A stretch of 64,000 nt of DNA from Odontocerum albicorne. Its lineage: Eukaryota > Arthropoda > Insecta > Trichoptera > Odontoceridae. Each line of letters starts with the position of its first letter. Positions within the stretch are counted from its first letter, which is position 1. Below, in pieces: positions 34,553-46,164 of the stretch. The stretch lies in assembly GCA_949825065.1 (NCBI GenBank), contig OX463849.1, positions 29,562,043 to 29,626,042 on the forward strand. Direction: 5' to 3'. The translations under genes were made by a program, and so were the position numbers. The notes under the pieces are model-generated. The model had not been told where the DNA came from and searched no databases. It saw nothing but the letters and a program-made list of their open reading frames with translations.

Positions 34553-35149
34553 GCACAACTCTACTCCAGTTAGCTTCTCGAAGGTGAAATAGACACACAA
34601 AGGCGAGTAAAACCAAGATGTTTAAATAGTTGAAACTTATAGAAATTCTCAACACAAAATAAGAATCTTCATTACAAATATGCTCAACAAAGGATAAATA
34701 CAGGCGTCGCCTATCTTTTTAATGAAATGTAACGAATTAATTTATATTTCAATTTCTCCCTTTTGATGAATTGAAGGAACTCATCACTTAAAGGATAACA
34801 GTTTTCATAATTATTTCATAATTTTTATTGTATAAGTAGAGCTGTCAAAAATAAATATTTTTGCATAAACAAGACACGACCCAGTGTTCTATAGTTTAAA
34901 TTATACTGTGTTATTGATGTTAAATTCGAAATGAAAAAATCTCGTACATATTTTGTTCTAGGTTCTATAATATACCCAGGGGGTAAATTGTGTGTGAGTA
35001 TTTTTCTACGAAAATAAAGTATTATAAAATGTATACATCAGTATATTCGCTTATTTTACTTTGACCTGAATAAAAACGATGCAATTTAGATGGGATCTAT
35101 ACATAACATATATACGGTCAAATAACATTCGACCAAATCAGGTTTTTAT
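34553..35149. other. No recognised feature
   Basis: AT-rich, nothing recognised. Confidence 0.4.
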
Positions 35150-35250
35150 AATAATAAAAAGAAAATTTATATTGTGCCGATTAGAGAGAAGACTATTCAA
35201 TGGCGCTATAACTCAGAATACGAACCCACTATTAGTGACTGATTAAAAAT
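35150..35250 (+). repeat. Repeat G/I hairpin
   Basis: TTGTGCCGATTAGAGAGAAG and ACTATTCAATGGCGCTATAA, preceded by AATAATAAAAAG and followed by GAACCCACTATTAGTGACTG, which also follows the hairpin at 48.6 kb. Confidence 0.65.
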
Positions 35251-35282
35251 AAATATAAAAGAGATGAGTGTCAGAAAGGTAA

Positions 35283-35403
35283 GGTAGTGGCTGCGGCCAT
35301 TATATAAGGAACTTCCCCGCATCTGTATTAGTTTAGAAAAAAAAACATATTTGTTAAGAAAATCTCAAAAAACTTACCAAAAGAAGATGAACTACAAAGA
35401 AAC
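35283..35403 (-). repeat. Repeat E copy 4
   Basis: Minus strand: GTTTTTTGAGATTTTC, AACAAATATGTTTTTTTT and GCAGATGCGGGGAAGTTCC. The repeat G copy just upstream has the same relative position as at 48.6-48.8 kb, so G and E appear to have spread together. Confidence 0.7.
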
Positions 35404-35603
35404 CTTTGTAGATCTTCTAATATGTGATAGTAATACATTTGTAGATCTTCTAATATGTGATAGTAATATATTTGTAGATCTTCTAATATGTGATAGTAAT
35501 ACATTTGTAGATCTTCTAATATGTGATAGTAATACATTTGTAGATCTTCTAATATGTGATAGTAATACATTTGTAGATCTTCTAATATGTGATAGTAATA
35601 CAT
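35404..35603. repeat. 33-bp minisatellite, six near-identical copies
   Basis: Unit TTTGTAGATCTTCTAATATG + TGATAGTAATACA. The single-copy precursor can be seen in the 48.7-kb repeat E copy, which continues ATAAATCTTTCGATATGTGA. Nearly no divergence between units, so it is recent. Open frames on both strands are by-products. Confidence 0.95.
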
Positions 35604-36224
35604 TTGGCTCTACACTAAGTGTGGTATTATTATTAATTGCATTCGAATAAACTTTTTTTTGGCCCTGTGTAAAGGAAAAATACTTTTATTTAACCGTTTC
35701 AAAGATATTTCATTTTGATAAATATATCGCAAGGTACATTTAATCATTTTCTGATAGAAACGGATGAGGTGCAAAATTTAATTTGACCACACTCGTTAAT
35801 AAATCATTTAGGACTATAAATATACAGTTACTTGCAGCTAGAAATCACATCGTATTCTTGAGAAAAACGACAATAAAAAAGAGTAACAAGGTGGTATTAA
35901 AGTGAAGGTGAGTGGAGGTCTCCAAATGTGACCGAATGGCTGAAGCAAATGTATATTGTATGATGAGAAGTCGTTGGACATGAATTTGAAGTGTTCATTC
36001 AGATTGTGGTGGGGCTGGAATCATGTATAGTATATGATATTTTGGGATTTAAGTATGTGTAAGGATATTAATGCAGAGTGTAAGTATTTTAGCTGAGTGA
36101 TAGTATTTGGGATAAATATATGAAAATTGTTTTTAAGGAATTAGACTACTCCGTCATAGGTCTTTCATAGTGTATTATTTATGTATATCCAGAAAAGTAA
36201 AAGTTTTTAGCTTTATTATGTAAT
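35604..36224. other. No recognised feature
   Basis: AT-rich with scattered G-rich words. No coding signal. Confidence 0.4.
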
Positions 36225-36770
36225 TATACTCTTGAAATAAATGCTGTGGAGATGCGTGTGATAAGGAAAATTGGTTGAGTGTCTGAGTTGGTGAAATGAA
36301 GACTTCAGAAATGTTTTAAGTGAGACGAAGAAAGGCGATTTAGATGGTTTGGACATTTGAAGTGAAATGAATACTTCAGAAATGTTTTAGGTAAGACGAA
36401 GAAAGGCGATTTAGATGGTTTGGACATTTGAAGTGAAATGAATACTTCGGGAATGTTTTAAGTAAGACGAAGAAAGGGGATTTAGATGGTTTGGACATTT
36501 GAGGAGAATGAATGATAAAATAATGACTAAGCGAGTAGGTCAGAAGTGCAAAGTGTGAGTAGAATAGATAGAAAGAGAAGAAGACGTGTTTGGACCAAAT
36601 TAACTAGATTTTGAAAGAAGGTAAAGTGAGTGAATAATAGAAGATTTGTTCATGACGAGATATATGGATGTAGAGGAGGTCGAAATTGTGTACATGGATA
36701 GAAAAGTTTTGAGAACTGTTATCTCTGCCTACACCGCAAGGGACACGGCGTGATGATATGTACTTAAAGG
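36225..36770 (+). pseudogene. LINE-D copy with a 71-bp triplication
   Basis: EINAVEMRVIRKIG (36230-36275) leads into three tandem units, each carrying RRFRWFGHL, then RRMNDKIMTKRVG, a degraded GRPR block, RYMDVEEVEIVYMDRKVLRT and CYLCLHRKGHG-type sequence, ending GGCGTGATGATATGTAC. Block order is that of the family; stops and shifts are frequent. Confidence 0.8.
36298..36510. repeat. 71-bp tandem triplication inside LINE-D
   Basis: Units start GAA(G/T)ACTTC at 36298, 36369 and 36440 and each includes GATTTAGATGGTTTGGACAT, the (R)FRWFGH codons. This is the same part of the LINE that was amplified independently at 21.7 kb with a different unit length. Confidence 0.92.
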
Positions 36771-37514
36771 TTTGCCTTTCTATTTAAATTATGTTGATTT
36801 TAAAAAGTATATTATAGATTGTTTAAAAAGTATATAAAATATACGTTTATTTAATATCTGTTCTGAAAAAATTAAAGATATTTTTAAAAATGAAACAATA
36901 ATTATTATGCGTTATCGTTTTGCCTAACCGTATTTTTCAGCAGCTGATGAAACGTAGTCGTTTTTCAGTTTAAAACATATCTAAAATACACGTGCATTAA
37001 GGCTATGCAGAAACGAATTAAAGCCTCCAGTTCTAAGAATCAGAAGTTTAATCGAGAGAGACTTTTTAATTATTCTATTACAAGTTTATTTTGCAGCTTT
37101 TCAATTCCTTTGTTAAAGATTTTGTGATGTGAAACATTCTATTTACACGTGATTTCTAGGAAATGCAATAGCCTGAAAATTACTATTCTATGGTAAACTT
37201 TGCATGCTGGCTGGTTTTATATATTCAAGCAATTTTGTTGTAGTCAATTTAATCATTTAATAGTTTATTACGGTTACAAAAGAATCTGCGATGAATTTTA
37301 TTGTACCAGCTGTAAAATAAAAAATATAGAAGTAATTGTTTGAATTTAAATCACTGATATTCGTAGAAGTAAAATAAAGAAAACTAATATTTCAAAACGT
37401 GAAAATACAACAAAACCATAAGTTGTAATAAAAGTTTTTAATAAAAAATAATAAGTTATTTTGACTTTATAGTTTTGGTTTACGAAAACCGAAAATCATT
37501 GCGACTTCTTGTGG
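36771..37514. other. No recognised feature
   Basis: AT-rich spacer without recognisable content. Confidence 0.4.
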
Positions 37515-37650
37515 GGTGACTATGTACCTTCTTATTGTTGGTGAGTTTTCTGCGGTTTTTGCACTAAATATGTTCTCAAGCATATGCAAATGCGGGGAAG
37601 CTCCAATTAATAAGGCTGCAGCCACCACTTTTCCATCGTCACGCTCAACA
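37515..37650 (+). repeat. Repeat E copy 5
   Basis: TATTGTTGGTGAGTTTTCTG, CGGTTTTTGCACTAAATATG, GCAAATGCGGGGAAGCTCC and AAGGCTGCAGCCACCAC. Confidence 0.8.
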
Positions 37651-37672
37651 CTAACCTTATTACCTTATTACC

Positions 37673-38439
<767 letters not shown>

Positions 38440-38571
38440 ATTGTAATTTGTTTTATCAAACACTGTTTATTCCACTTTTTGTAACGGTATGACCCTACCG
38501 GTTTCGAGACTTTCACCTCATCATCAGGGGAGCAAAAACATGACCAAAAGTTTAATAAAACAAATTACAAT
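38440..38571. mobile_element. Palindromic MITE, copy 2
   Basis: The left arm ATTGTAATTTGTTTTATC through GTAACGGTATGACCCTACCG and CTCATCATCAGGGGAG is as at 13.5 kb; the right arm is reduced to TTTAATAAAACAAATTACAA. It is joined directly to the LINE-B tail. Confidence 0.8.
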
Positions 38572-38611
38572 ATCTTTAAACCTCCACAATGTTAATTCTT
38601 TAACTATAAAA

Positions 38612-38890
38612 TATTATATAATTTAAATATCTATCACACACTATACAACATCTACTTCGGCAAGCTCAGTCTTTTTCTCTGTCACATCAGGAACAGCAAC
38701 ATACCGTCATCTTGCGCGGCTGACGGCATGTTGTTGTTCGGTGTTGTCGTAGTGGGAGGGGGGGGGGTGGGGGGGTGGATCGGGACGATGCTGGAACCTG
38801 ACGATGCCCATCAAGGCAGCTGACAAGTCGATTTTTCCCATGACATCATTGGCTGAATGCAACGACGTATCTGGGGTAGAGGTGGCTGAG
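38612..38890 (+). repeat. Repeat H copy 2, with a G-rich tract
   Basis: Shares ATATAATTTAAATATC, ATCTTGCGCGGCTGACGGCA and GACAAGTCGATTTTTCCC with 30638-30915. It carries a run of 9-10 G, then T, then 7 G, at about 38755-38776, absent from the other copy. Confidence 0.65.
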
Positions 38891-38924
38891 CACTATTTCA
38901 TGTTTGTCTCATTTTTATTTAGAT

Positions 38925-39046
38925 TAATAATTATTGCATGTATAGATAGTCTATGAATACTTATTGCATGTATACATAGTATTTGATTAATTATTGCATG
39001 TTTACATAACATATGAATAGTTATTGCATGTATACATAGTATATGA
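38925..39046. repeat. 30-bp tandem repeat, four copies
   Basis: Unit close to AATAGTTATTGCATGTATAC + ATAGTATATG. Confidence 0.9.
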
Positions 39047-39059
39047 ACGACAAGATAAA

Positions 39060-39175
39060 CAACAACAAAGATTAGGTAATTTAAAGTGGACACTTCATTA
39101 TCTGGATTTCTTGCCTTTCATTTGTCGTGTCACCAATAAACTAGGCTTTTGCCTGTATCTTACTGATATATAAAT
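39060..39175 (+). repeat. Repeat D copy 2
   Basis: GGTAATTTAAAGTGGACAC, TTTCATTTGTCGTGTCACCA and GGCTTTTGCCTGTATCTTAC. Confidence 0.8.
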
Positions 39176-39765
39176 ATGAAGAAACAAGTTAATGCTTTTT
39201 ATAGATTGTTGGTTTATTATTTAACACCACTATAATAAATTCTCACCCATCAGATAAGTTCAATAAAATAATTAAATCTCGCGAGCGACTGGAGATCGTA
39301 CTTGTTTCTGTACCTTTGAATTTCGTGGGTGTAAGTCAGCTGTCTCATAACAGGTAATAATCATAGTAAGATGGATGATACAGGCCGTTTCCATTGTGAA
39401 GAATAATGTTAACATTTAAAATAATTAATTAAAACTTTAATTTTTTTTCAGTTCTAGGTATCGAGTGGGAAGGCTTCCTTATCTCCAGTTTTACATCTTA
39501 ATCGCCATATTTCGATCACCCGCAGAGGAAACATATACTCCCAGGTTAGAAATTTCTCGAATAATTTCAAGTAATTACTGCTGATTAATTTGTAGTCGTC
39601 CCTCACGCTACCTCTGTAGTGCAAATAAGTTTATATTTTTGGTTCTTGTCATTAAAATGTGAATTGTAAAGGGTTGTTACACACATACATACCATTATGC
39701 AATTTCAGTAACGGGGTAGGTATAGACGACAGACGCCTCTATAACAAAACAAAACGTACGTGTCC
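39176..39765. other. No recognised feature
   Basis: AT-rich, no coding signal recognised. Confidence 0.4.
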
Positions 39766-39769
39766 TTAA

Positions 39770-40014
39770 CCCTGAGAGCGCTACGAGAAAAAAATATAAT
39801 TGTCTATCTAGTGCTGAGATATATTTACGATTCGGACGTTCGTGATAAATATTTATTTTAAACAACAAAAAAACAAAAAACAAATATTTTTACAACATAA
39901 ATATATTTTAGAATATGTCCCCTTGTATTCTAAATGAATGATATTCAATTAAGAATACAATAAGGGTTGAACAAATTTCTTCCACTGCTATAGCAGTGCG
40001 CCGATCTCTCAGGG
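39770..40014. mobile_element. piggyBac-like MITE copy 1 (245 bp)
   Basis: TTAA flanks both sides (39766-39769 and 40015-40018), and the ends are CCCTGAGAGCGC and its inverted partner, CTCTCAGGG on the plus strand. TTAA target plus a CCCT-starting inverted repeat is the hallmark of the piggyBac superfamily. Inside are a 14-bp stem (CCCTTGTATTCTAA and its complement, imperfect here) and the palindrome CACTGCTATAGCAGTG near the right end. No coding capacity. Confidence 0.85.
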
Positions 40015-40018
40015 TTAA

Positions 40019-40294
40019 GATTCAAACAGCTCCCTCTATTTTTTTTAATTTCCCTTTCTTGATCCAACCGTACTTTCCTTGCCCGTTCTCTCTCACAATC
40101 TTTATATTTAATCTTTAATATCAACTTCTTACTATGTTTTACTTCTGGTATAACACATTTTATTTGCAAACAACGCATTTCAGTTCTATTTATTATGTTT
40201 TTATCACTTTTTTCCATTTCTAGGTTTATCTTCCAAATACCAAGGTGAGTTTAATAACATTACAGTGCACAATTTTTTTTGTTAATTTTGGCAT
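40019..40294. other. No recognised gene
   Basis: AT-rich; a 90-codon minus frame overlapping the MITE edge has no family resemblance. Confidence 0.4.
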
Positions 40295-41085
40295 TTATTT
40301 ATTTATCTTATTTATCTAACACTTTCATTGCAAATACAATCTGGCGGGCTTATTGCCAAGCGTGAATCTCTTCCAATCAACCAGATAAAAGTAAATGAAG
40401 CAAGTTACGTGGTCGCATAAATCATTCAAATGACTATCCATCCCCACGAAATCCATAAACATATACGTGAGCATATGCCCACGAGCCCCACAAAGACGGT
40501 CAATCACCCGAACATTATTTTTCATATAAAGTGAGACATCATCAATCAAAAGGAAAGGAAGGGATGGTGGAGAGGAAAGAAAAATCAGGAATGAAATACG
40601 TTATTTTACTGACTAGAAATGAAGAGTTTTTTCAGTCGCTTCTTAAAGCATGCCAAGGACGGAGCGAGTCTTATATTGGTTTGTAACTGATTCCAGAGTC
40701 TCACTGCATGGACAGTAAAGGACGACGTAAAAAAAGAAGAGCGGTGAACCAAGGCCAATAGACAATCATTGTTTGAGCGTAGCGCTAATCCACGATTGGA
40801 AAGACGTTGAAAATTTTCGGCGAGATAAGAGGGTGCGGCGGGACAGTTAATGATATTATACAATAGAGACAGTATGTGAATTTGGCGTCTATTTCTAACA
40901 TTCAACCAGTTCAACGCCTTCTGGTATGAAGTTATATGATCGTACTTTCGTAGGTTGAAAATAAATCTTCGACACATATTTTGAAGACGCTGTAATTTGT
41001 TCAGCTGTTCCTCTGTAACATCCATGTAACATACGTCCGCATGGTCCAGAATCAACATTCCCTTATAGACAAACACAAAACTGAA
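40295..41085 (-). pseudogene. LINE-A copy with the longest intact RT C-terminus
   Basis: The minus frame 40606-41076 reads LDHADVCYMDVTEEQLNKLQ, RLQNMCRRFIFNLRKYDHIT, SYQKALNWLNVRNRRQIHIL and AVRLWNQLQTNIRLAPSLAC, ending KKRLKKLFISSQ. This is the C-terminal end of a Jockey/CR1-group RT, where LDYADVCYxDxTEEQLxKLxRLQNxCIRFIF is usual. No frameshift in 156 codons, so it is a relatively young insertion. The 3' part includes the recurring small frame (40325-40549) and ends TATTTATTTATCTTATTTA on the plus strand, an (AAATA)n-type tail. Confidence 0.9.
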
Positions 41086-41124
41086 ACACTATTCTTATTT
41101 CGTGCTACAGTGCATCTTTCAGTA

Positions 41125-41330
41125 TCTCAATATATTGGATAACATCCTGCCATGTTTAAGTCTATGAATTGTGGATTCAATTACCGTTGTTATAAAGATT
41201 TAAAAAAGGTTTCCAGTCTGGTTTTCATTTAAGACTTGTTTATGGTTGCTTGGAAGAGTTATCATATTATAAAAATTCCAACAGGTTATCGTGTGTTTAA
41301 CGAAAGTGTTGAAACACAATTATTTCTATC
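41125..41330 (+). mobile_element. SINE-L copy
   Basis: A degraded head with GTGGATTCAATTACCG, then GTTTTCATTTAAGACTTG, TTATGGTTGCTTGGAAGAG and TAACGAAAGTGTTGAAACAC. It follows the LINE-A copy but lies on the opposite strand. Confidence 0.55.
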
Positions 41331-41389
41331 TTTTGAAAATATTTAAATGTTTTTATTTTTATTATTTTGTATTAATAATCATGGTACAT

Positions 41390-41560
41390 CTGGCAGAAAA
41401 AGAAACTCTTCAACATAATATAATTTTAAAAGTTTCATAAATATACATACACATTTTCGTTGCTGGGCCTCGTAATCGAGGATTCATTCACCATTCCAAC
41501 ATCGATTCAGTTGAAAAACGAAGCTGTGCCGTGGAGTTTTATTAGCTTTCTTAAATTTCC
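41390..41560 (+). repeat. Repeat G/I fragment (downstream part)
   Basis: GTTGCTGGGCCTCGTAATCG, AAAAACGAAGCTGTGCCGTG and GAGTTTTATTAGC match the segment after the hairpin at 33.5 kb and the minus-strand copy at 14.0 kb. The hairpin itself is degenerate here (AAACTCTTCAAC). Confidence 0.65.
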
Positions 41561-41621
41561 CCCCTTTTTAAGTGAGTAAGTTGTTTCACATCAGTAAACT
41601 CTCCATCCACACACAGTACAA

Positions 41622-41857
41622 TACAGTACCCGGCGATCAGTAATAAACATCGGGCTTAAGAAAGATACTGTCGGCCATAATCGGCTAGCTTCGGCTTTGT
41701 AGAGGGTCGTCTCTGTCGTTTGATGACAACTGACCAATTGCGACGGAACACGTGCATGAATGACAGAGACGACGCTCTATAAAGCCGAAGTTAGCCGATT
41801 ATGGCCGACAGTCTCTTTCTTAAGCCCGATGTGTATTATTACCGTCGGGTACTGTAC
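41622..41857. mobile_element. Long-palindrome MITE (~236 bp)
   Basis: Left arm: ACAGTACCCGGCGATCAG, GCTTAAGAAAGATACTGTCG, GCCATAATCGGCTAGC, TCGTCTCTGTCGTT. The right arm is its reverse complement with few changes, around a ~45-bp loop containing GACCAATTGCGACGG. The arms are ~100 bp each, so the whole sequence forms one long hairpin. A single arm recurs at 23853. No target duplication could be fixed. Confidence 0.88.
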
Positions 41858-41864
41858 TAGATTT

Positions 41865-41960
41865 TTTCATTCATTCGTTTCATGTGCTCAAACTATCTCA
41901 CAGCGTTCTTTTTCGTCTTATTCATCACTTAAATCTTAAGTTTACATCACTATTTTTTTC
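41865..41960 (-). mobile_element. LINE-D fragment
   Basis: The plus strand CATTCATTCGTTTCATGTGC encodes in antisense the HMKRMNE part of the family, followed by CTCACAGCGTTCTTTTTCG and GTCTTATTCATCACTTAA. Confidence 0.55.
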
Positions 41961-42489
41961 TCCATATAAACACTTATTAATGGGGCGCACATTATCTTGA
42001 CTCGAGCCTGTCACGACGCGCGTGACGCCCCGCAAGTTCGGCGTCTTTAGCATTCCTGGACAGACCGCAGGGTGGGCGATTAAGTCCATCGCGTACCTCG
42101 GAGGGCGATAATGCTCGGCCCAGCCAGGCCCACTCCATCCGGTAGTCGCTTATTTTGACTAATAGCACTGACGCCTCTGTGGTCTGAGGACTCTGCATGC
42201 TCCACGCCGACACTATTTATCTCTTTTGGGTCGCTTCAATACTGGATATATTGGGGGAAAGATGTTATTTAGGCATGTTTTTTCAAAGTTCAACTGATAT
42301 ATCGTTTATTTATTTATTGGAAAGACAAATGACACTTAAGTGTCCTTTACAAACTAAAGCAATATTTACTCAGCAAAAAATAAAATATCAATACAATTCA
42401 GAAAACAGTTTAACAATATCCAAACATTACAAGAGGTGTTAACTAGTCATCGATGATAAAGCTCGTTAAGATAGTGATGTAATTTAAAT
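41961..42489. other. Unassigned; GC-rich block at 42.0-42.22 kb
   Basis: Bases 42000-42215 are clearly GC-richer, with CACGACGCGCGTGACGCC and a 73-codon minus frame of no known content. It may be a SINE or LINE piece of a family not otherwise present here. From 42290 on, TTTATTTATTTATTGGAAAG looks like an antisense LINE tail. Confidence 0.35.
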
Positions 42490-42925
42490 ATAAAGTTTCG
42501 ATCTTTCTAGCTACGATGATCTCTGTAACGAAATTAAGGAACAAGCAAATAAGGAAATCACTATTTATGGTTGTTTAAGAGATGTGGTCTGGAAAAACAA
42601 GCACGTGCGCATCGTTAGTAAAGTTCAACTTTACAATAATCTATATGATCAGGCAGTTTATAACTTAAAGTGTCGAAACTAAAGCAGACACAATATTAGA
42701 ACAAGCTTTCTTCAAACATCAAGTCAGAAGCTCTTATATCGAACATATCTGCAACACATGTGATAAATGCATCATATAGAGGAGGAAAAGACAGGGATAT
42801 AGGCGTTACCATATGGATAGGATGGACAGAAACATAATTCTTAGATAGTGGCATATGAGACCACCGCAGGATATTGCATGCTAAAAAGCCCGGTGAAAGA
42901 TGGAAAGACAGCTGAAACTCGAGTT
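42490..42925 (+). pseudogene. LINE-C copy 2, degraded
   Basis: Plus-strand frames read DDLCNEIKEQANKEITIYGC, LRDVVWKNKHVRIVSKVQLY and NNLYDQAVYNL, aligning with the CLRDTIxRNKH...KVRIYKTCVRP region of the 61.6-kb copy. Further on, RRYHMDRMDRN and GERWKDS-like sequence corresponds to WRDHVDRMED and RWKDS. Confidence 0.7.
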
Positions 42926-43079
42926 TTTAGGAATAATTTTCGTAACATAACAGATCCAAAATCTACACCAAGAAAACATGCTCGTGAAATCTTAAATGTA
43001 TAGTAAACTCCATTCAAGCTGTTGTGTAGCTCATGACTGAGCATCGTGACTCCTTAAGGGTATCTATGTATAGTACAAT

Positions 43080-43320
43080 ACAGTTGCATCTATGTATATG
43101 TTAGTACGATACTCGATTCTGCAAAGCAACTTGGTTCTACAAGTGAGCCCATGTGTTTTCCATATCTCAAAATCTATCCATAAAATTCCCAAAAAAACCA
43201 ATTTTTGTTCTATGGAAGTGTTGTTCCACTAAAAACAAATCTAAGTTCTTTACCTCTATAAATTAAGTTTTCGACAACAACGTAAGTCTGCTTGGTGAAG
43301 TTTGGTAATATTTTGTGGTG
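43080..43320 (-). repeat. Repeat J copy 1
   Basis: Minus strand: GGTAAAGAACTTAGATTTG, TTTTTAGTGGAACAACACTT, ACATGGGCTCACTTGTAG and AAGTTGCTTTGCAGAATCGA. It pairs with 63345-63600. Confidence 0.75.
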
Positions 43321-43379
43321 TACATACATATATTAAACTTAAATATATAATAACTAATAACATAACACTTCAAAATAAC

Positions 43380-43895
43380 TACAGTATGAAGATAAATAAA
43401 GACAAAACAAAGCTGCTGACTGTAGGCCGAGCGCAGCACCAGATGAGAATAGTGATGTCGGGTAAACCACTAAAGAACACCAAGGAGTTTGTCTACCTCG
43501 GGAGCAAAATAACATGGGACGGTCGGTCCAAGAGCGAGGTCGACAGCCGTATACATCAGGCTAGACTTGCATTTAATAAAAGGTCGAAAATAATAGAATC
43601 AAATAATATAGACCTTAAACTGAGAATACTCCTCATCAAGACCTATGTATGGAGTATCTTGATGTACGGCTGCGAGACATGGTGCCTATCCGAAAGAGAG
43701 AATAACATATTATGTTAATATTAAATCATTTTAAACAATGACTGTAATATATTATTACTAATGCTTTTGTATCTCCTGTACATGTTAATTTAAGATAAAG
43801 TTTTGTATTTCTTGTCAATAACTTGTCTTATATTAATTTGCATATATAAGACACTGTTGTGTCGTTAATAGAATAAAATAAAATATTAAAAAAAA
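43380..43895 (+). pseudogene. LINE-F RT fragment with 3' UTR
   Basis: Frame 43302-43718 reads MKINKDKTKLLTVGR, KEFVYLGSKITWDGRSKSEV, DSRIHQARLAFNKRSKIIES, LKLRILLIKTYVWSILMYGC and ETWCLSERE. This is the thumb region of an RTE/CR1-like LINE RT. It then passes straight into a 3' UTR (TAAACAATGACTGTAATATA, TAAGATAAAGTTTTGTATTT) ending in AATAAAATAAAATA, so the rest of the ORF was deleted or the family ends early. The 110-codon frame has no lesion. Confidence 0.85.
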
Positions 43896-45114
43896 ACTAC
43901 TGAGAGAAAGAAAAATGCTCAAGTATAATAAACAAAAATGCTAAATTAATTAAATAAAAATAATAACTAAGGGGAAATGTAATAATCATTCTCACAGTCA
44001 AGATCTAAGATTAAGACAATACCGGAGATGAACTCTTCTGAACTCAATTGCATCTAGATTAAAAATATCCACTAAACCAGGTATAAAGTTAACCAATTGT
44101 TATATTCTCACAATGGAGGAGTTCTTACGTACAAATTTTGTTAGTAAATTACCATTGCCACTTAATAATTGTAAAAGGTTCCGTGTGTTTCTAGCAGAAG
44201 TGTGGAAACTGATTTTAGCCAATATATCAGGCTATCGACGATATCGTTAATAATCTTATACTGAAACATAAAGAAAAATATATTTTTTCTTTCAGAGAGT
44301 TTAAGAAGGCGGATATAATTCAATAAAAGATCGTAGTTAAGTATGTCAGTTAGGATGACGAGACAAAAGTACTAAATAAATTAATTTATTGTGTACCCCT
44401 TCGATTGTGTTGAAATCAATTGAAATAGTGTTTTTTCAGGATATTTTCAGAAATTAAACTTAAACAAATATAAAATATCTGTATACTCGTATGTTTTATA
44501 TTCATATGTTAAAATATCTAACATATAAACTCGTATGTTTCATATTCGTATGTTAAAATATCCATATACTCGTATGTTTCATATTCGATCTAAGAAAATC
44601 TTTTAAGCTCCTAAAAATAAACATATTGTTATATCAAATATTTAATTAATCTAAAATATATATTTTTGCACCGAAGTATTATATCCTTCCAATAACATTA
44701 AAGCTATAAATTGAGAAATTTCCTCTACAAATTACATTTCCCCGAGACATGACATAAGTTAGATTCCTCGCAGATTCCTTACCTAGCGTCACATCCATTA
44801 AGTTAGCGCCATCAGGCAGTGATCTGATATATCGTGCTATATATCAGTGAGAAATCGATACAATCGCACGCTATCGCCGTGTACAGCTTGGCTACATTCT
44901 CAGGATAAATAAAGCTATGAGTACACTGTACCTTTAAATAATTTTAGAGGAATCATATTTATACATTTTTATTTGGAGAAAAATCTAATAATGAATTTTA
45001 TTGAATTTATCCTAAAATATATCCTCAATACAAATACATTGTTCAATCAATACTTTTTAAATATCGTTAAATGTTATAGTAACATCAAAAGAATATAGTT
45101 TTTCAGCGAAGTAA
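43896..45114. other. No recognised gene
   Basis: AT-rich. A short palindrome CTGATATATCGTGCTATATATCAG-like structure occurs at 44825-44850 in a slightly GC-richer patch with an AATAAA at 44907. No coding signal. Confidence 0.4.
44474..44590. repeat. Degenerate ~47-bp tandem repeat, about 2.5 copies
   Basis: Units share ATATACTCGTATGTTTCATA, TTCGTATGTTAAAATATC. Confidence 0.8.
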
Positions 45115-45300
45115 ATTATGTCTTATGGTAAAACACTTGCCTGTCTATTCGGAGGTAGCAGGTTTCATTTTTTAAGGACAATTTTATTCAGCGTCGCTTA
45201 GGGAGCAAACTCTCCTCAAGGGCGCTCCAACTCGAGATAGGAACTCATTATTACTAAAAAATATACGTCTGGCAACTATAGCACCACCAGAGCTAATCAT
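45115..45300 (+). repeat. tRNA-like head fragment followed by a repeat G/I hairpin
   Basis: TATGGTAAAACACTTGCCTG and GTAGCAGGTTTCATTTT (weak B box) at 45115-45165, then CAGCGTCGCTTAGGGAGCAA and ACTCTCCTCAAGGGCGCTCC at about 45188-45227, the clearest inner stem of the hairpin family. Confidence 0.55.
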
Positions 45301-46164
45301 GTATTACAATGTTGTTGTACAGTACAACCAAGTGAAAACTAGACTGAACACCTTTCCCACCATTCAGGTAAAATATGTCATTCATTCCTGCTGTTAAACA
45401 TTTTTTTAAATGATATTAGTCTGTTATTATCCTCAGACCTTTTAAAAAACATTCTAGTTGGCTGTAAGAGGTTATAAAAAATAAATAATCTTAAGTAAGA
45501 GTAAGTTTCGAGTATTTTTATTTTTAATTATATACCACCAAAGTATTTTTTTCAAATTATTAAGTATTTATTCATTTCTCGATGTATATAGTCACATATT
45601 TGATGGATTTATTGTTATTTTTTTGCTCATTATCCTGTTTAAATTATAAAGGTTAAACCCTTTCGATCCATGAAATTTTGTCCAATAAGTCAAAAAAGAA
45701 AATATGGGGAATATCCTCATACAATAGTGAATAGATAATATGAATGGAATAGTTAATTGATAAGGATAGGAAAGGGAGGGAAATAGGATGAAACTGTATT
45801 CTTAATAATACAATATTTATTAAATTTTCTCTTGAACGATGTTCAGAATGGTGCATATCTGATCATTCTTACAATTTTGTTTCACTGTCTGTAAACGCTG
45901 ATGAGTAAAATTATATCTGATGTAATCGTATGCATTGAAGTTTTCAGTCGCCATATCAAAGAAAATGCTTAAGCTTCAAATAAGATAAAATGGGAGCCTT
46001 CTTTGCAAAAACGTGAAAGAGGAAACTCTTAATATTGGGAGTTTGCAAAATAAGATTGACGGAATATGAAAATTACAAGTTATTGCAGAAAATAAAATAA
46101 TCAACCTGGGTTCATATTTCTTGTGTCGCTTTATAACGTTTTTTTTTATTTATTTCAGGCAGCT
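45301..46164. other. No recognised gene
   Basis: AT-rich. TTCTAGTTGGCTGTAAGAGG near 45455 is a possible SINE-L tail. Nothing else recognised. Confidence 0.35.
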
